From Pratylenchus scribneri (Eukaryota > Nematoda > Chromadorea > Rhabditida > Pratylenchidae), in NCBI GenBank assembly GCA_030063045.1, contig JAQSEB010000040.1, positions 372,001 to 436,000 on the forward strand: a DNA stretch of 64,000 nucleotides, in the 5' to 3' direction. The notes beneath the pieces are model-generated. The model saw only the letters and a list, made by a program, of their open reading frames with translations. It was not told the DNA's origin and ran no database searches. This document shows, piece by piece, positions 49,201 through 60,412 of the stretch; positions within the stretch are counted from its first letter, which is position 1, and each line of letters begins with the position of its first letter. The position numbers were made by a program, and so were the translations under genes.

Positions 49201-51714
49201 ATCTGTTCTTACTGATCGAGCCTGTATTTTCACTTCAAATTACCGAGGCATTAACTATGATCCAAAACGTGTTGTGTCTGCACGCGATGCTATGGAATGC
49301 GCAACCAACAAAGTCATAGGGTTTGTGTACTTTGTATTGTTAAATTGGTTAAATATATATAATTTATGAAAATTGCACAAGCCATCCATAAAATTACCAG
49401 TGAATCATATTTAGTGATCGTCAAACTGTTTCATGGCGGTTGACGGAAACAAAGATTATCATTTAAAAAATCAGAACCAATTAATTAGCAATTGGCAAGA
49501 AAGTGTTTAAATTTAAAAGATTTATAAATATTTTAAATGAACTTATATATAAAGTAATATACGAATATATTTAAATATTTAGTAATTACATATTATTATT
49601 CAGATGCAATGATGGCGAAATAAATATCGTTGAAGTCTGGAAATATTATACAAATGAAGGAACTGTTAATGGTGTCTTCTTTTTTTATATATATCGAATT
49701 AATACAATATCCAATTAGAATTAAGAATATTTATTATATAGGAAAAAAATAATTAATAAATCAAAATTAGCTATGCATATCTTTTAGTTTGGTTTATAAA
49801 TACAAGTGCTGAATGGGTTCATTTTAATTTTTGCATGAAATTCCACGATAACATTGTTATAATCATATTTTCAGAATATTGCAAACCATACATTACTAAT
49901 AATCCTCGTGATGATTGGCAAAAGAAATGCAATTGCAAATGTGATAGACCAGGCAATAAGAGTGGCTCTTTGGATATGGTGCCATTTGGCAATGAGATAA
50001 ATGACAATGATTACGGGAGTAAAGAATTTAGTAAAGAGGATTGGGTGAATATTAAACATACGCAAGGAATACTTTATCATCGTTAGTTTAATTATTTTAA
50101 AATTTATTAAAAAATACTTCCGTTTTTTCTTCATATAATTTGGTATTTATTTAGGTTCTAAATTTGCGGAAATTTCAATTTTTACATATTTTTGGTCATA
50201 ATTTAATTTACAATTAGATTTTATATTTTATGGAAATTATACGATTGGATAGTATAATTACAATTAATAATTTAAATAACATTGGTTGGCTTTTTTGCCC
50301 TTATAAGGTCTTAAATAAAATTAGGAATTTATTGTCATAAATCTATTAGATATGATTTAGGCCCAACGCTAACTTTAATTCTAAACACTTTTGCCTAGGC
50401 AAACCGAATAAACACTTAACCCTTGATCGAAGTTATTTACAAATTTATATTCTGCTTAATTATAAGTTAAAAACACTAAATTAAAGGATGAAAATTACTT
50501 ATATCATTGAATTTTAAAAATCCAATTTTTCTGCCAATTTTATTTCTATTCATAAAAATATTATCTATTTAATATCATAATAAGTATATAAAAAGTTAAA
50601 ACTATGATAGTCTAAAAATTAAAATTAAATTTTAGTAGTTTACTAGTTATTTGTATTTATTATTTTCGATTTTCAGTTAACATTGCTACTGATACTAACC
50701 AAAAGAAGTTTATAATTAACATTGCATTTGTAATATTATATATAAATTGAGACCGTGTCTCTCTATTATTACATTAATTATTATAATTAACATGAACAAT
50801 TATTAGGCATATTCGTTCGGTATGATCGATTAAAATGAGTTATAATATTTCAAAAAAGTCATTTATAAGAAAGAATCAAATAAATTTTAATAATTTTTTC
50901 TCAAATTTTGCTAAAAATAAAATTTTTAAATAAAAATTAGCACACATCCTTAATTAATCTCCAAAAAATGAATCAGCAATAAATTGAAATCAAAACAAAT
51001 ATAATATATAAAGTATTTCCAGCAACGGAATATTATGTATTAACGGATGGCGACAATGAACAATTAATGAAAAATGAAATTGAAGCAAACGGAACAATTG
51101 CAGTTATTATGAAAGTCTTTTACGATTTCAAATGTCTTCAAAATGATGTTATCTACAAGGTTGTTTTAAAATTCATGTTATTAGATTAAATATTGACTTA
51201 AATAAAATTATTACTAAGTTAGCTAATTTTATTTTAGAAATTCTACTAGAAATATTATCTAATTAATTATAAATATCACTAAAATTGCTGCAAACTATGG
51301 AATAGATTATGGGGTATGTTCATTCCAAAATTAATTTTAGTTAATCAGGTACAAGATATTATCTGAGAGTATATCGATTATCGATTATTGAAAATAACTT
51401 TCAAAAATTATAATATTTCAATAATTGATTAAAGAAACCAATTTATCCTGTCTAAGTATAATATAAATTTTTTTATATAGTGTCCAATTTCATCGCCAGC
51501 CATTTTTAATTTGGGATTCGATCTTCTTCCTATCCGTCTAATTGGATATGGAATTGAGGAATGCGAAGGCGAGTCGACAAAAAAGTTTTGGTTGGCCGTG
51601 AATGGCCAAGAATGGAGCGATCGTGGTTTTGTTAAAATTGCACGTGGAACAAATGAATGCGGAATTGAGAAGTCGGCGAGCTGGGCCAGTTTGACCTCGT
51701 TTCCTTACCCTTAA
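46256..51714 (+). pseudogene. Decayed paralogue of the membrane-anchored cathepsin B-like protease
   Basis: Homologous exons can be traced at 46256-46410, 46652-47122, 47512-47721, 47772-47878, 47922-48212, 48510-48828, about 49160-49320, 49604-49671, 49875-50081, 51023-51159 and 51481-51714, in the same order as the intact copy at 53299-58329. Lesions: one extra base near 47,936 leads to a stop within a few codons; an 8-bp duplication near 48,535 shifts the next exon; the acceptor AG before the Cys exon has become 'ttttg' at 49,146-49,150. The catalytic Cys is replaced by Ile (GNCNNIWA at about 49,171) and the catalytic His by Leu (FDLLPIRLIGYG), while Asn survives (LAVNG). The N-terminal anchor (VRLSFYVFLQICLVLMMATM) and a WKRQ convertase-like site remain. 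A transcribed catalytically dead relative with altered splicing is an alternative. Confidence 0.75.
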
Positions 51715-52371
51715 ACGAAAAATGAAAGCAAAAGCATTATACAATTTTTATTCATAAATTTCAATTATTTGACGAGTATTTCACATTATGGAATAAATAT
51801 TTTCATGAAAAATTTCTAACTTTAGCCAATTTATAGTTCTCATTTTCAGAGTATTTCATTTCGTTCATCTATTACATTGAGAGAACATTGCAATAAAATG
51901 AGTAATAAACAGCAGATCAAATTCGCATTATGCTGTTATATTAATACTTCTTTCTCACAATCAGTAAAAATAATAAATAACAAACAGCAGTTATCTTAGT
52001 ATTCATAATAGGTTAAATTTTAAATGAATATTGGTTGTATTTAATAATTCGAGTGCAAAATTCATCTCATTATTAAATGATAGCTTATAAAACTTAATAT
52101 TATTAGTTAAATTTAGTTATTTGAGATTTCCTACAATTCTTAAATTTAAAATATTTTCATCTTTCAAATCAATTCAATTTTTTATTAATTTTGAACTAAA
52201 TAGAATGAAAAATATTCCAATTTATTGATTCATCAAAGCACTAGTGAACGAACTAACTAAGGTGGCAATACTAGTAGAGTTTTTACTTTGTACATCTACA
52301 CCCCCTTTTCCAGAAAATTTTTTATTTTATTTTACGCTAAAAACATGTATAATTAGGTGTTTTAGATGATG
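51715..52371. other. Spacer between the two tail-to-tail cathepsin genes, left part
   Basis: AT-rich, with no ORF. It holds the 3' flank of the left copy and ends at the inverted-repeat element starting near 52,372. Confidence 0.4.
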
Positions 52372-53020
52372 GAGAATCCGAATCTGGCGACCATTCTATC
52401 ATATCTTACCCTTGGTAAGGTAATGCCGACTTTTACCAAGATTTGGCAAGGGGGGAACTAAATACATTTTTGACGAAAATTTTTCATAGCCAAATTATAC
52501 TTCATTCAACGCAGCTTGTAGAGCAGAATCTAATGGTACTACATTTATTACATAATATTGCAACATAAGCAAGTTATGACCAAAAGAATGATTGCTCTTG
52601 ATAAGGTATTTGGACCTCTAATTTGTCTATATTACAATATTATTCAATAAAAATTCCATACTTACGTGTTATCTGGGGGCAGATTTTTTCACCTCCTAAA
52701 TTACCTTAGGTTACCCCCAAAAAATGAAAATCCTAGAATCATCTAAAATCATGTTTTTTCACCGTTTTACATTCAAATATGAATATTAAAATAAGAATCT
52801 CAAAAAATTTTTCAAAATCTGCCCCCAGATAATACGTAAGTACCAAAAATTCTACCATTAGATTCTGCTCGGCAAGTTGCGTTGAATGAACTATAATTTG
52901 GCTATGAAAAATTTTCGCCAAAAATGCCTTTGGTCCACCCTTTGCCTATCTTGGTAAAAGTCGGCATTATCTTACCAAGATTCTAAAATATTACAGAATG
53001 GTCGTCAGATTCGAATTCCA
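52372..53020. mobile_element. ~650-bp fold-back element between the cathepsin copies
   Basis: The left arm from about 52,372 (GAGAATCCGAATCTGGCGAC) to 52,692 matches the reverse complement of about 52,800-53,020. Shared blocks are 'atgccgacttttaccaagat', 'gaaaatttttcatagccaaa', 'ttcattcaacgca', 'gagcagaatctaatggta' and 'tatctgggggcagatttt'. The left arm is longer by an insertion near 52,540-52,650. A diverged single arm of the same family is present at about 3,930-4,035. Lying between two inverted gene copies, it adds a further inverted repeat at the centre of the large palindrome. Confidence 0.75.
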
Positions 53021-53298
53021 TGACCTCGATCCTCGATTAACTTTAAAAATACATTTTAAGGCAAAATAATAAATTTGAATTTTTTTCAAAAAAACGGGAA
53101 TACAAACCCTACTATTGCCGAAACTAATCTACCCTATTATTAATATAATTATTTTAATGAAATGACTCTTACTAAAGTGAATATGTTTAAAATTTAACTT
53201 AGTAGATAAAAATAAAATTATATCAAAACATAATAGAAAAATGCAAATTTATTCGTTTATGGATTTAATTATAATAATATTTTGTGGTGTGGTAATTT

Positions 53299-56200
53299 TC
53301 AATTCTTTCCATCACTTTCTTGACTGTATGGAAAAGTGGTCAATGTTCCCCATGTAACTGACATTGTTTCAAATTCACATTCATCTATTCCTCGAGCAAT
53401 ACGAAATAAACCATTTTCTCCCCAATTTGAATCCCACGAATTTGCCGCCAGCCAAAATTTTTCTGGTGGATCATTTCCGCATTCATAAAAGCCATAACCG
53501 ATCACACGCACAGCATGTTTTCCTTTGTACTTTGATGTTCCATCATACTAAGTTTTAAAAATTATTATAACATATAAAAAAGCTCCTGAAATAAATGCTC
53601 TAATATTATATAATTTAATTATTACTGTTATTTAATTTTTTATAAATTTAAAAATATTGCAATTTCACTAGAAAAATATGAATACAAAAAAAATAGCCAA
53701 AATTTCAGAAATTTTTTAATAGATTATAAAGAACTTTAATTAAAATATGAGATTTAAAATTTTTTTGTTAAAGAGTAAAAATTCTAATTTATTTTATGAA
53801 AAAATTTAATTGTTACTTTGTAAATTAATTTTTCTCCTCTGCCATATTTAAAATCTTTATAGACAGTAAAAGCGGCAACAATTGGTCCATCTTCTTCTAA
53901 TTGTCTTTTCATTTGTTCCTCGTTCTGTCTTTTATCGCCTCGACTAATTTCATGATATTGAGTTGCTAAAGGGATAAATATAATTAAATCATCATCAAAA
54001 TTTTATATATGTATTTTAATAGTTTAACCGAGTTGGAATTATTCGACGGACTGCTAGTATAAACTTAAAAATCTTGAAATGCTTATATCGAATTACGCGA
54101 CAACTTCAACTTCATAACCGATTTTATTCGAAAATCCAATTCAACTAATTTAATTATTCTAATATGCATTATGATCATCATTTTATCACATTGTTTTATT
54201 TTCAATTTTCTTATAAATAATTTAATTATTTATTTTTAATTATTGAATATTTAAATTTATTAATAAAAAATGCGTTTGAAAAAAATTCCAGAATGTTTTT
54301 TATTCCAATCCCATGTTTTTGTATCTTCTTCGTTAACACCAAAATCAAAATGGTCATAACCATTTTTCCATGGCATTATATCCAATGATCCATGTTGGTT
54401 GCTTGATTTATCACATTTAGTATGGCATGTGATATTCCAATCAGCGCGTGCACCATCAAAGACATAAGGTTTGCAATATTCTTAAAATATGTAACTTATT
54501 ATTTTTATTTTCATATGATTCTAATTTTATCAATATTTCAAATATAAAATTAATGAAAATTTGACAAGGCATTAATTTAATAAATGATTTCACAAAAATT
54601 CCTGTGTCTCAAAATTTGATTCTTGCTTCGGAGTTCCCGACTAGTAATTAGAAATTAGAATTGTATTATCATTATCAGAAAGCAGAAACAACTTATATAT
54701 AAAAGATTTATTAAAATATTATATGGATAGTTATATTTAATTTTTATTTGTAAAATTTACATTCTCAGAGAATTATAAAAAATATTTTACCATATTATCT
54801 TACATAAAATCAAAAATTATATACCATTTACAGTACTTTTTTCCACATAATATTTCCATGCATCAATGGTATAAGAACCACGACCACAACTAAAAATTAT
54901 TAAGGTCAAAAATAAGGTTAAAAAGGTTCCCTTAAAATTTATAAATATTACTTTCTTTATAAAGTAGTCATATTTATAAAGATTTTTCAACTAACGAGAG
55001 GAAAGGATGCGAAATTTGCTTCTTGAAAACAAAATTTCCAAAAATTTTAAATTAAATAAATAATTTGTCACATTTTTCTGAGGAAAGAACCTAAAAATTA
55101 GTTTAAAATATTCAAACAATATTTTTTTTAAAAAAAATGATTTTAAATAGGGTTAATTCCCGTTTGGCGCGACGAGCATGGAAGGGTACCACCACCCACC
55201 ACGGATTTTGGGCAAATAACCGGTCCCGTTCGTAGGCCGATTATCCGTCCACCAGCCTAACCGCAACCCTTTATCAGATTTTTGCCATTTTTTGGATCCA
55301 TATGTCGGATTTTTTTTCGAGAAGACCACACTGCCCAACATTGTCATTTAGAAACAAATAAGATAATTAAAAGGATTTTAGTACTGGGAAAAAAGATTTA
55401 ATTTTTTAATTATGTTAATTTTTTAAATTTGAGTAAATAAATTTCAAAAAAAAAGAATTTACAGTAAGTAGCAAATCGAGATCGGCGGGGTCTGATCTTG
55501 GTCTTTAATTGAGGGCTAAACTACAGGACCCCGGGACCGGTTTTAACAACAGGTAATTTTCGGGGGTAATCTACCCGTTCATTTCATAATGGAAAGCAAA
55601 TATCGAGAAAAAAAATGTAATAATAAATTTTATCTATTAAAAACGGACGCCAATTGCACAAATTTTTCACTCTTAGTAGTCATAGTCAATTATACTAAAT
55701 TATAATGTAATGAAATGAAACTAACCTTCTAACAGATTCATGACTACATTCCATTGTATCGCGGGCTGAGACGACTCGGCCCGGATCATAATCAATGTTC
55801 ATTGTTGGCCGCATTTTGCTGATAAAAATACAAGATCTGTCAGTGAGGGTCGATGCAGTGGCTACTGCCCAACAAGAATTGCAATCACCTTGATTGCGAA
55901 TGTTGTTTATGCTAAATATTTTAATTTAAATTTTATTTTTTTAATTTTTAATAAATTTAGAGAGAATAGAAATTGATTGGAAAGGAAATAATTTAGTAGG
56001 TTTTTGTGATTCCTGATTGCGCAAATATTGAATCTTTTTTCAATAACATACTATTTTGAGCACATAGGAAATTTTTTTCGAACATCAAATATGGTGACAT
56101 TGCATTTTGCCAAAGGATCTTCTTGACGTTTGATTCGATTTGAAGGATTGTTTGGGTATTTTTTAGGCATCTCAACTACTTCGAAACTGTTCGCTTTCTT

Positions 56201-58329
56201 CCTCTCATCCTCGATAGATTCCGGCTCCAGATATGGCAATGGGCCAGTTGCCGTACTGCCTCCCCAAGTTTCATTTGGGCCATCTGCTGGCCTTGGAGGA
56301 ATTAATACTCCATAAAGATTTTGCTCCTCCTTCTCATTCATAAGACAAAATCGTTCATAAACCTTATACTGAAATACAAATTGAGATTAGGCGTTTTAAA
56401 AATTTTATGATTTTGAATTCATATCAACAAGTATTATTTTAGCATTAAATTTCCAAAAATAATTTCCATAAATTATGTAATAGGTGAATAAAAAATAAAA
56501 TTCCTTAAATCAAATAAAATAATTTACAATAAAAATTCTATGCATATTTAATATGACAATGTTATATTGATTTAACATTAAATACTTAAACATTCAAATT
56601 TATTTTATGTAAATTTATTAATGAGTTCTTGATTAGGTTTCTCCCTTTGAATTTTTTTTTTCTAAATTACCCGATATTCTCCTGCTGCTCTGTTATATCC
56701 ATCCACTTCTTCCTCGCATTTTTCCAAAAGTTTTTGTTGCTCAAGCGTATAATTCAAATAATGAGTTGGCAAATAATTGACCCAAATCCTGAATGCATTT
56801 GATTCATTTCTGTGTATATTCACATAATTTAATGATGCCGAAATATCCAAATGGAGCAAAATGATCGCATCAATTTCATTTTCATTAAAATCTCGAAAGA
56901 AAGCTCCATCTTCAATTGTTGCCGGATTATTCAAAAAAGTGAGTTCACCTCCAGCTATAAATATTAATAATAAATAAATTATGTAAATTATCATAATTGA
57001 CCCCAAAAAATATCTTTCGAGTTATCGCCTCTCTCTTCAAATAATGCATCTAAAAATTTGGAAACATTTCCTTCAAATTGCTTCTTGACAATTTCCGTTA
57101 CAATTTTACTAAAAATGTTTTAATTCATATATAAATTAATATTTTCAAAATTTTTAACCTTCCTTCCCAAAGTGATGATTCAATTGTAACCAGATCTTTC
57201 TCCCAATTCAATTTTATTCCATGCCAATTTGCGCGATCTGTATCGCAATCTTTACAAATATCATACAAATTGTCATTCGATTTTGCTTGTTTCAATCGAA
57301 AACGGCCCGTGGTCATCATATGCCCAAACCCTTTGACATCGTAAAGCGATGGATAGCACATGCCCAGACTGAAAAAAATGCAAATTTAGTGCATTTTTAT
57401 GCACAGTGAATTCATCTGAGTCAATTTTTTACAATCTTTTTCATTTATTTTTTTGATGCAATAATATCCCACAATTAATAATAAATGTTCATTAAAAAAT
57501 TTTAAATATTTATCTTTCCAAAAAAACCTACTGCTGTTCTTTCGGCTTGGAATAATGAATATGATTTTTAATTAGGGCACAGCCTTCCGTGCATGACTCA
57601 ATTTTCCGGCCAGAATCCCCGGCTTGCACCCCAATATCTCTTTTCAGCCGCCGCTTTGCATCAATATCAATAGTCTTGGCATCGACATTTCCACCAAAAA
57701 ATTGCTGTTTAACATCGATGCCTTTCTTCAGTTCATTTGCCGTATTTGTTTCAGCGGTTTTTTTCATTTCCTTCTTTTTCGCTCGAGCTGGCATTGTATG
57801 CTTTTTCTTCATTGCAGCAGCAGCAGCAACATTTTCCTTCAAAACATCCGCTGCTAGAGTTTTATTATCATTTTGGTTCTCATTGATGATCAAAGATTGT
57901 TTATTATTTGCATTTCCCACAAATGCTTCAATTTGCCGGCCATTGCTAGAAAAAATTTAAAATGGAAATATATTTTTTTAAACATTTATTAATAAGAGAA
58001 TTGACAAAAATTGGATCGAATGGAAGTATAAATTTAAAAATAATAGAAAATTATTTTTTTAAATAATAAAATTGATAAAAAAATTTAGCCATTTTAATAA
58101 TGTATTTTCAATATTTTTTAAATTATTTTTTGATACTGTGAAAATAATAAACATTTATATACAATATATATTACCCTGCTTTGGCATCAATTTGCTCCAA
58201 TCGCATGGTTGCCATCACCAATACCAAACAAATTTGGAAGAAAACATAAAATGAGAGGCGAACTCCGTGACGTTGATCCCAAGGGATTGGACGCCATTCG
58301 GCCAAAATGCCTACCTGAAATGCAGGCAT
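53299..58329 (-). CDS. Membrane-anchored, extended cathepsin B-like cysteine protease (780 aa), 11 exons
   Basis: Exons: 58329-58175, 57945-57532, 57368-57159, 57108-57002, 56954-56671, 56368-56052, 55911-55726, 54889-54825, 54480-54274, 53965-53817, 53547-53299; the sum is exactly 781 codons including stop. A signal-anchor (VRLSFYVFFQICLVLVMATM) lies at about residues 25-44, followed by a Lys-rich linker with RRLKR, then ~280 residues I do not recognise. A furin-type site RIKR ends near residue 471. The papain-fold domain follows: oxyanion Gln and catalytic Cys in NQGDCNSCWA (Cys ~509), His in GKHAVRVIGYG (~709), Asn in AANSWDSNWG (~734). Typical cathepsin B precursors are under half this length. 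Intron 9 appears to start with GC instead of GT. Probably a type II membrane precursor released by cleavage; that is inference. Confidence 0.82.
55150..55590. other. GC-rich insert within an intron of the intact cathepsin gene
   Basis: The 836-nt intron 54890-55725 contains two unusually GC-rich stretches, 55,150-55,345 (with 'ggttaattcccgtttggcgc' and 'aaccggtcccgttcgtaggc') and about 55,480-55,585 (with 'ggaccccgggaccgg'). The left copy's corresponding intron (49,321-49,603) lacks both. A 64-codon minus-strand ORF (MTMLGSVVFSKKNPTYGSKK...) covers the first stretch. No TIRs were found. This is most likely an old transposon fragment. Confidence 0.45.
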
Positions 58330-58515
58330 TTTGACCTCTGAAAAATAATTTATTTTAATAAATTACGAAAGAAATTTTACAATTTATTATTTTTTAAAAA
58401 TGATATGGGAGAATTAAAATAAAACCAAATGAGAATGATTAATTTAAAATGAACAAATTTATATTTATGGTGAGCAAAAACGATGAGTTGGCATTTGAAA
58501 AATGACGGCAGGGCA
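58330..58515 (-). promoter_or_regulatory. Conserved upstream region and spliced-leader acceptor of the intact cathepsin gene
   Basis: The reverse complement aligns with 46,075-46,255 upstream of the decayed copy, showing that the duplication included about 180 bp of 5' flank. The sequence 'ttatttttcag|AGGTCAAAATG' places an acceptor AG (complement of 58338-58340) next to the start codon, with no upstream exon, consistent with spliced-leader trans-splicing. The farther flanks no longer align. Confidence 0.55.
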
Positions 58516-60412
58516 GAAATAGTGAGTTATAAATTTTTCAATTTTATATATCTACGTATACGTATATTATATTTAATAATTGTAATAAAAAAAATAAAAT
58601 TGTTTTATTGGTAAAGAATTAAACTTTTATAATAAAATTTAATAATTTAAAATTTTAATAAAATGAAAAAACTTTAAAAATTATTTGCAAGGAAAAAATC
58701 GAATATAAACGTATATAAATAAAAATATATTAATTTCATGTAAACTTGTAAATTTATAATATTATATAATATTGAGTCCAAAGTTCAAATTTAATAATAA
58801 GAATTTTTATCATTCAGTTTTAGTAAGAATAATTTTCTCCATCATACATTTTAGTTCAGAGTAATTTCTAATTATATTATTAGGTACTAGTATCATTTAT
58901 GTGTAATTGGACATTTCAATTTAAAAAGTAAACCCAGAATTTTCGTAGAATAAGCCATTAATTAAGTTGAAATTATTCAATTGTTCATTGAACAAATTGC
59001 ATATTTGCTAACAAAATTTTACTTCCTTTCAAATAATTTGACTCATTTAAAAGTTTGAATTTTTATTCATTCCATCAAATTTCCCTAGAGGACTTTCAAT
59101 CCATTCTGCACTGTGCTGTTCGCAAAAGCTTAGAATTTATTTTTTTACTAAAAATTTTAAATTCCAGAATTTAAAAAATTAGGACATTTTCTTAAGAAAT
59201 TCATCATTGATTTCCCTTAATAATAAATAAAGAAAAAAAAACTAATTAATATAAAAATATCTGTTTTTAAAATCAGCCTTCGCTTATTTCAATACAAATT
59301 AGGTAAAAGCTAATTTAATATTTAATTTAATAATTAATTCTATTCTTTTTAAAGTGTGAATATTGCATTTCTATTATTTACATTATTCATTTTTGTAAAA
59401 TTTTAGGGATCAGACATTAGAGGAAATTTCAATTCCGATTCCAAGTTAAATTAATAATTCTAATTCTCTGCTTTTCCGACTAAAACAAATTAAAAAGTTT
59501 CTCGCGCGAATGTATTTCTTTCTCTATAATTTATGTTCTAAATAAAATTTAATATTGATATCCAAACTACAAACACAAAAATATTTGACACAACAACAGG
59601 TGTTTCTACTTGTCCCGATCTCGACATTTTCGTTGCTAGCATTTATTTAAAAAAATATTTTTTTGGAGTGTAAATCCAACTAGCAATACTCTTTTTTTAA
59701 CATAAAGAAAATTTTTATTTTCAAATAATATGTATATACTGCAATTAGTCGCTAAAAGGTTATCTAAATGGAGATTCGAAATTTTTTAATTTTTTTTATT
59801 TTATTATTCATATTTTTTTACAAAATGAAGAAATAGCACTATTTTAGGATCAGAATTTTATGAACAATTTTAGGGAAATAATACAAGATAGATGTGAAAA
59901 AACTCCACATAGATTACCGATAAAAACAGCAATTAATTTATACCTCTAATTATTTTCCTTTGTCATCATAATTAAAAAATTTGCGAAAAGTGAAGCATAA
60001 TATTAGATATAATTTGAGAATGGACTTTTAAAATTTTTTTTAAAACCTAAATTATAGGTTATCCATTATATTTCTCAATTTTCTTTTCATAATTTCCACG
60101 TTTAAACAGAGGCAAATTTATTTATAAAATTATTCTAGGAAATAATATTAAATATATGTTGCCCTGGAATTTAATTAAAAGTGCTTTAGACGCATTCAAT
60201 ATTTCATTAAATTTTCATTTGTCCTTTAAGTATATTCGCCAATTTTTTAAACATTTACTTCCGCAATGCTCATTTTTTTTTTATTGAAATATTGACAAAT
60301 ATATTTTTTTGATTCTTAATGAAATTTTTATTTTAAATTTTATATATTTTTTTCGAAGAATCTAAATTTAATTTTTTTCCAGAAAATTTCACATTTTTAT
60401 TTCCTCTAAAAA
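58516..60412. other. Intergenic region between the cathepsin gene and the Sre-like gene
   Basis: About 1.9 kb of AT-rich DNA between divergent genes, with no ORF or repeat that I can support. A likely spliced-leader or first-intron acceptor, 'attttttttccag', ends at about 60,381, 32 bp before the receptor start codon. Confidence 0.45.

Noticed and set aside
55153..55347. 64-codon minus-strand ORF inside a cathepsin intron
   Set aside because: It is not joined in frame to any exon; treated as part of an insert rather than a gene.
57589..57960. 123-codon plus-strand ORF
   Set aside because: It is antisense to the Lys-rich exon of the intact cathepsin gene.
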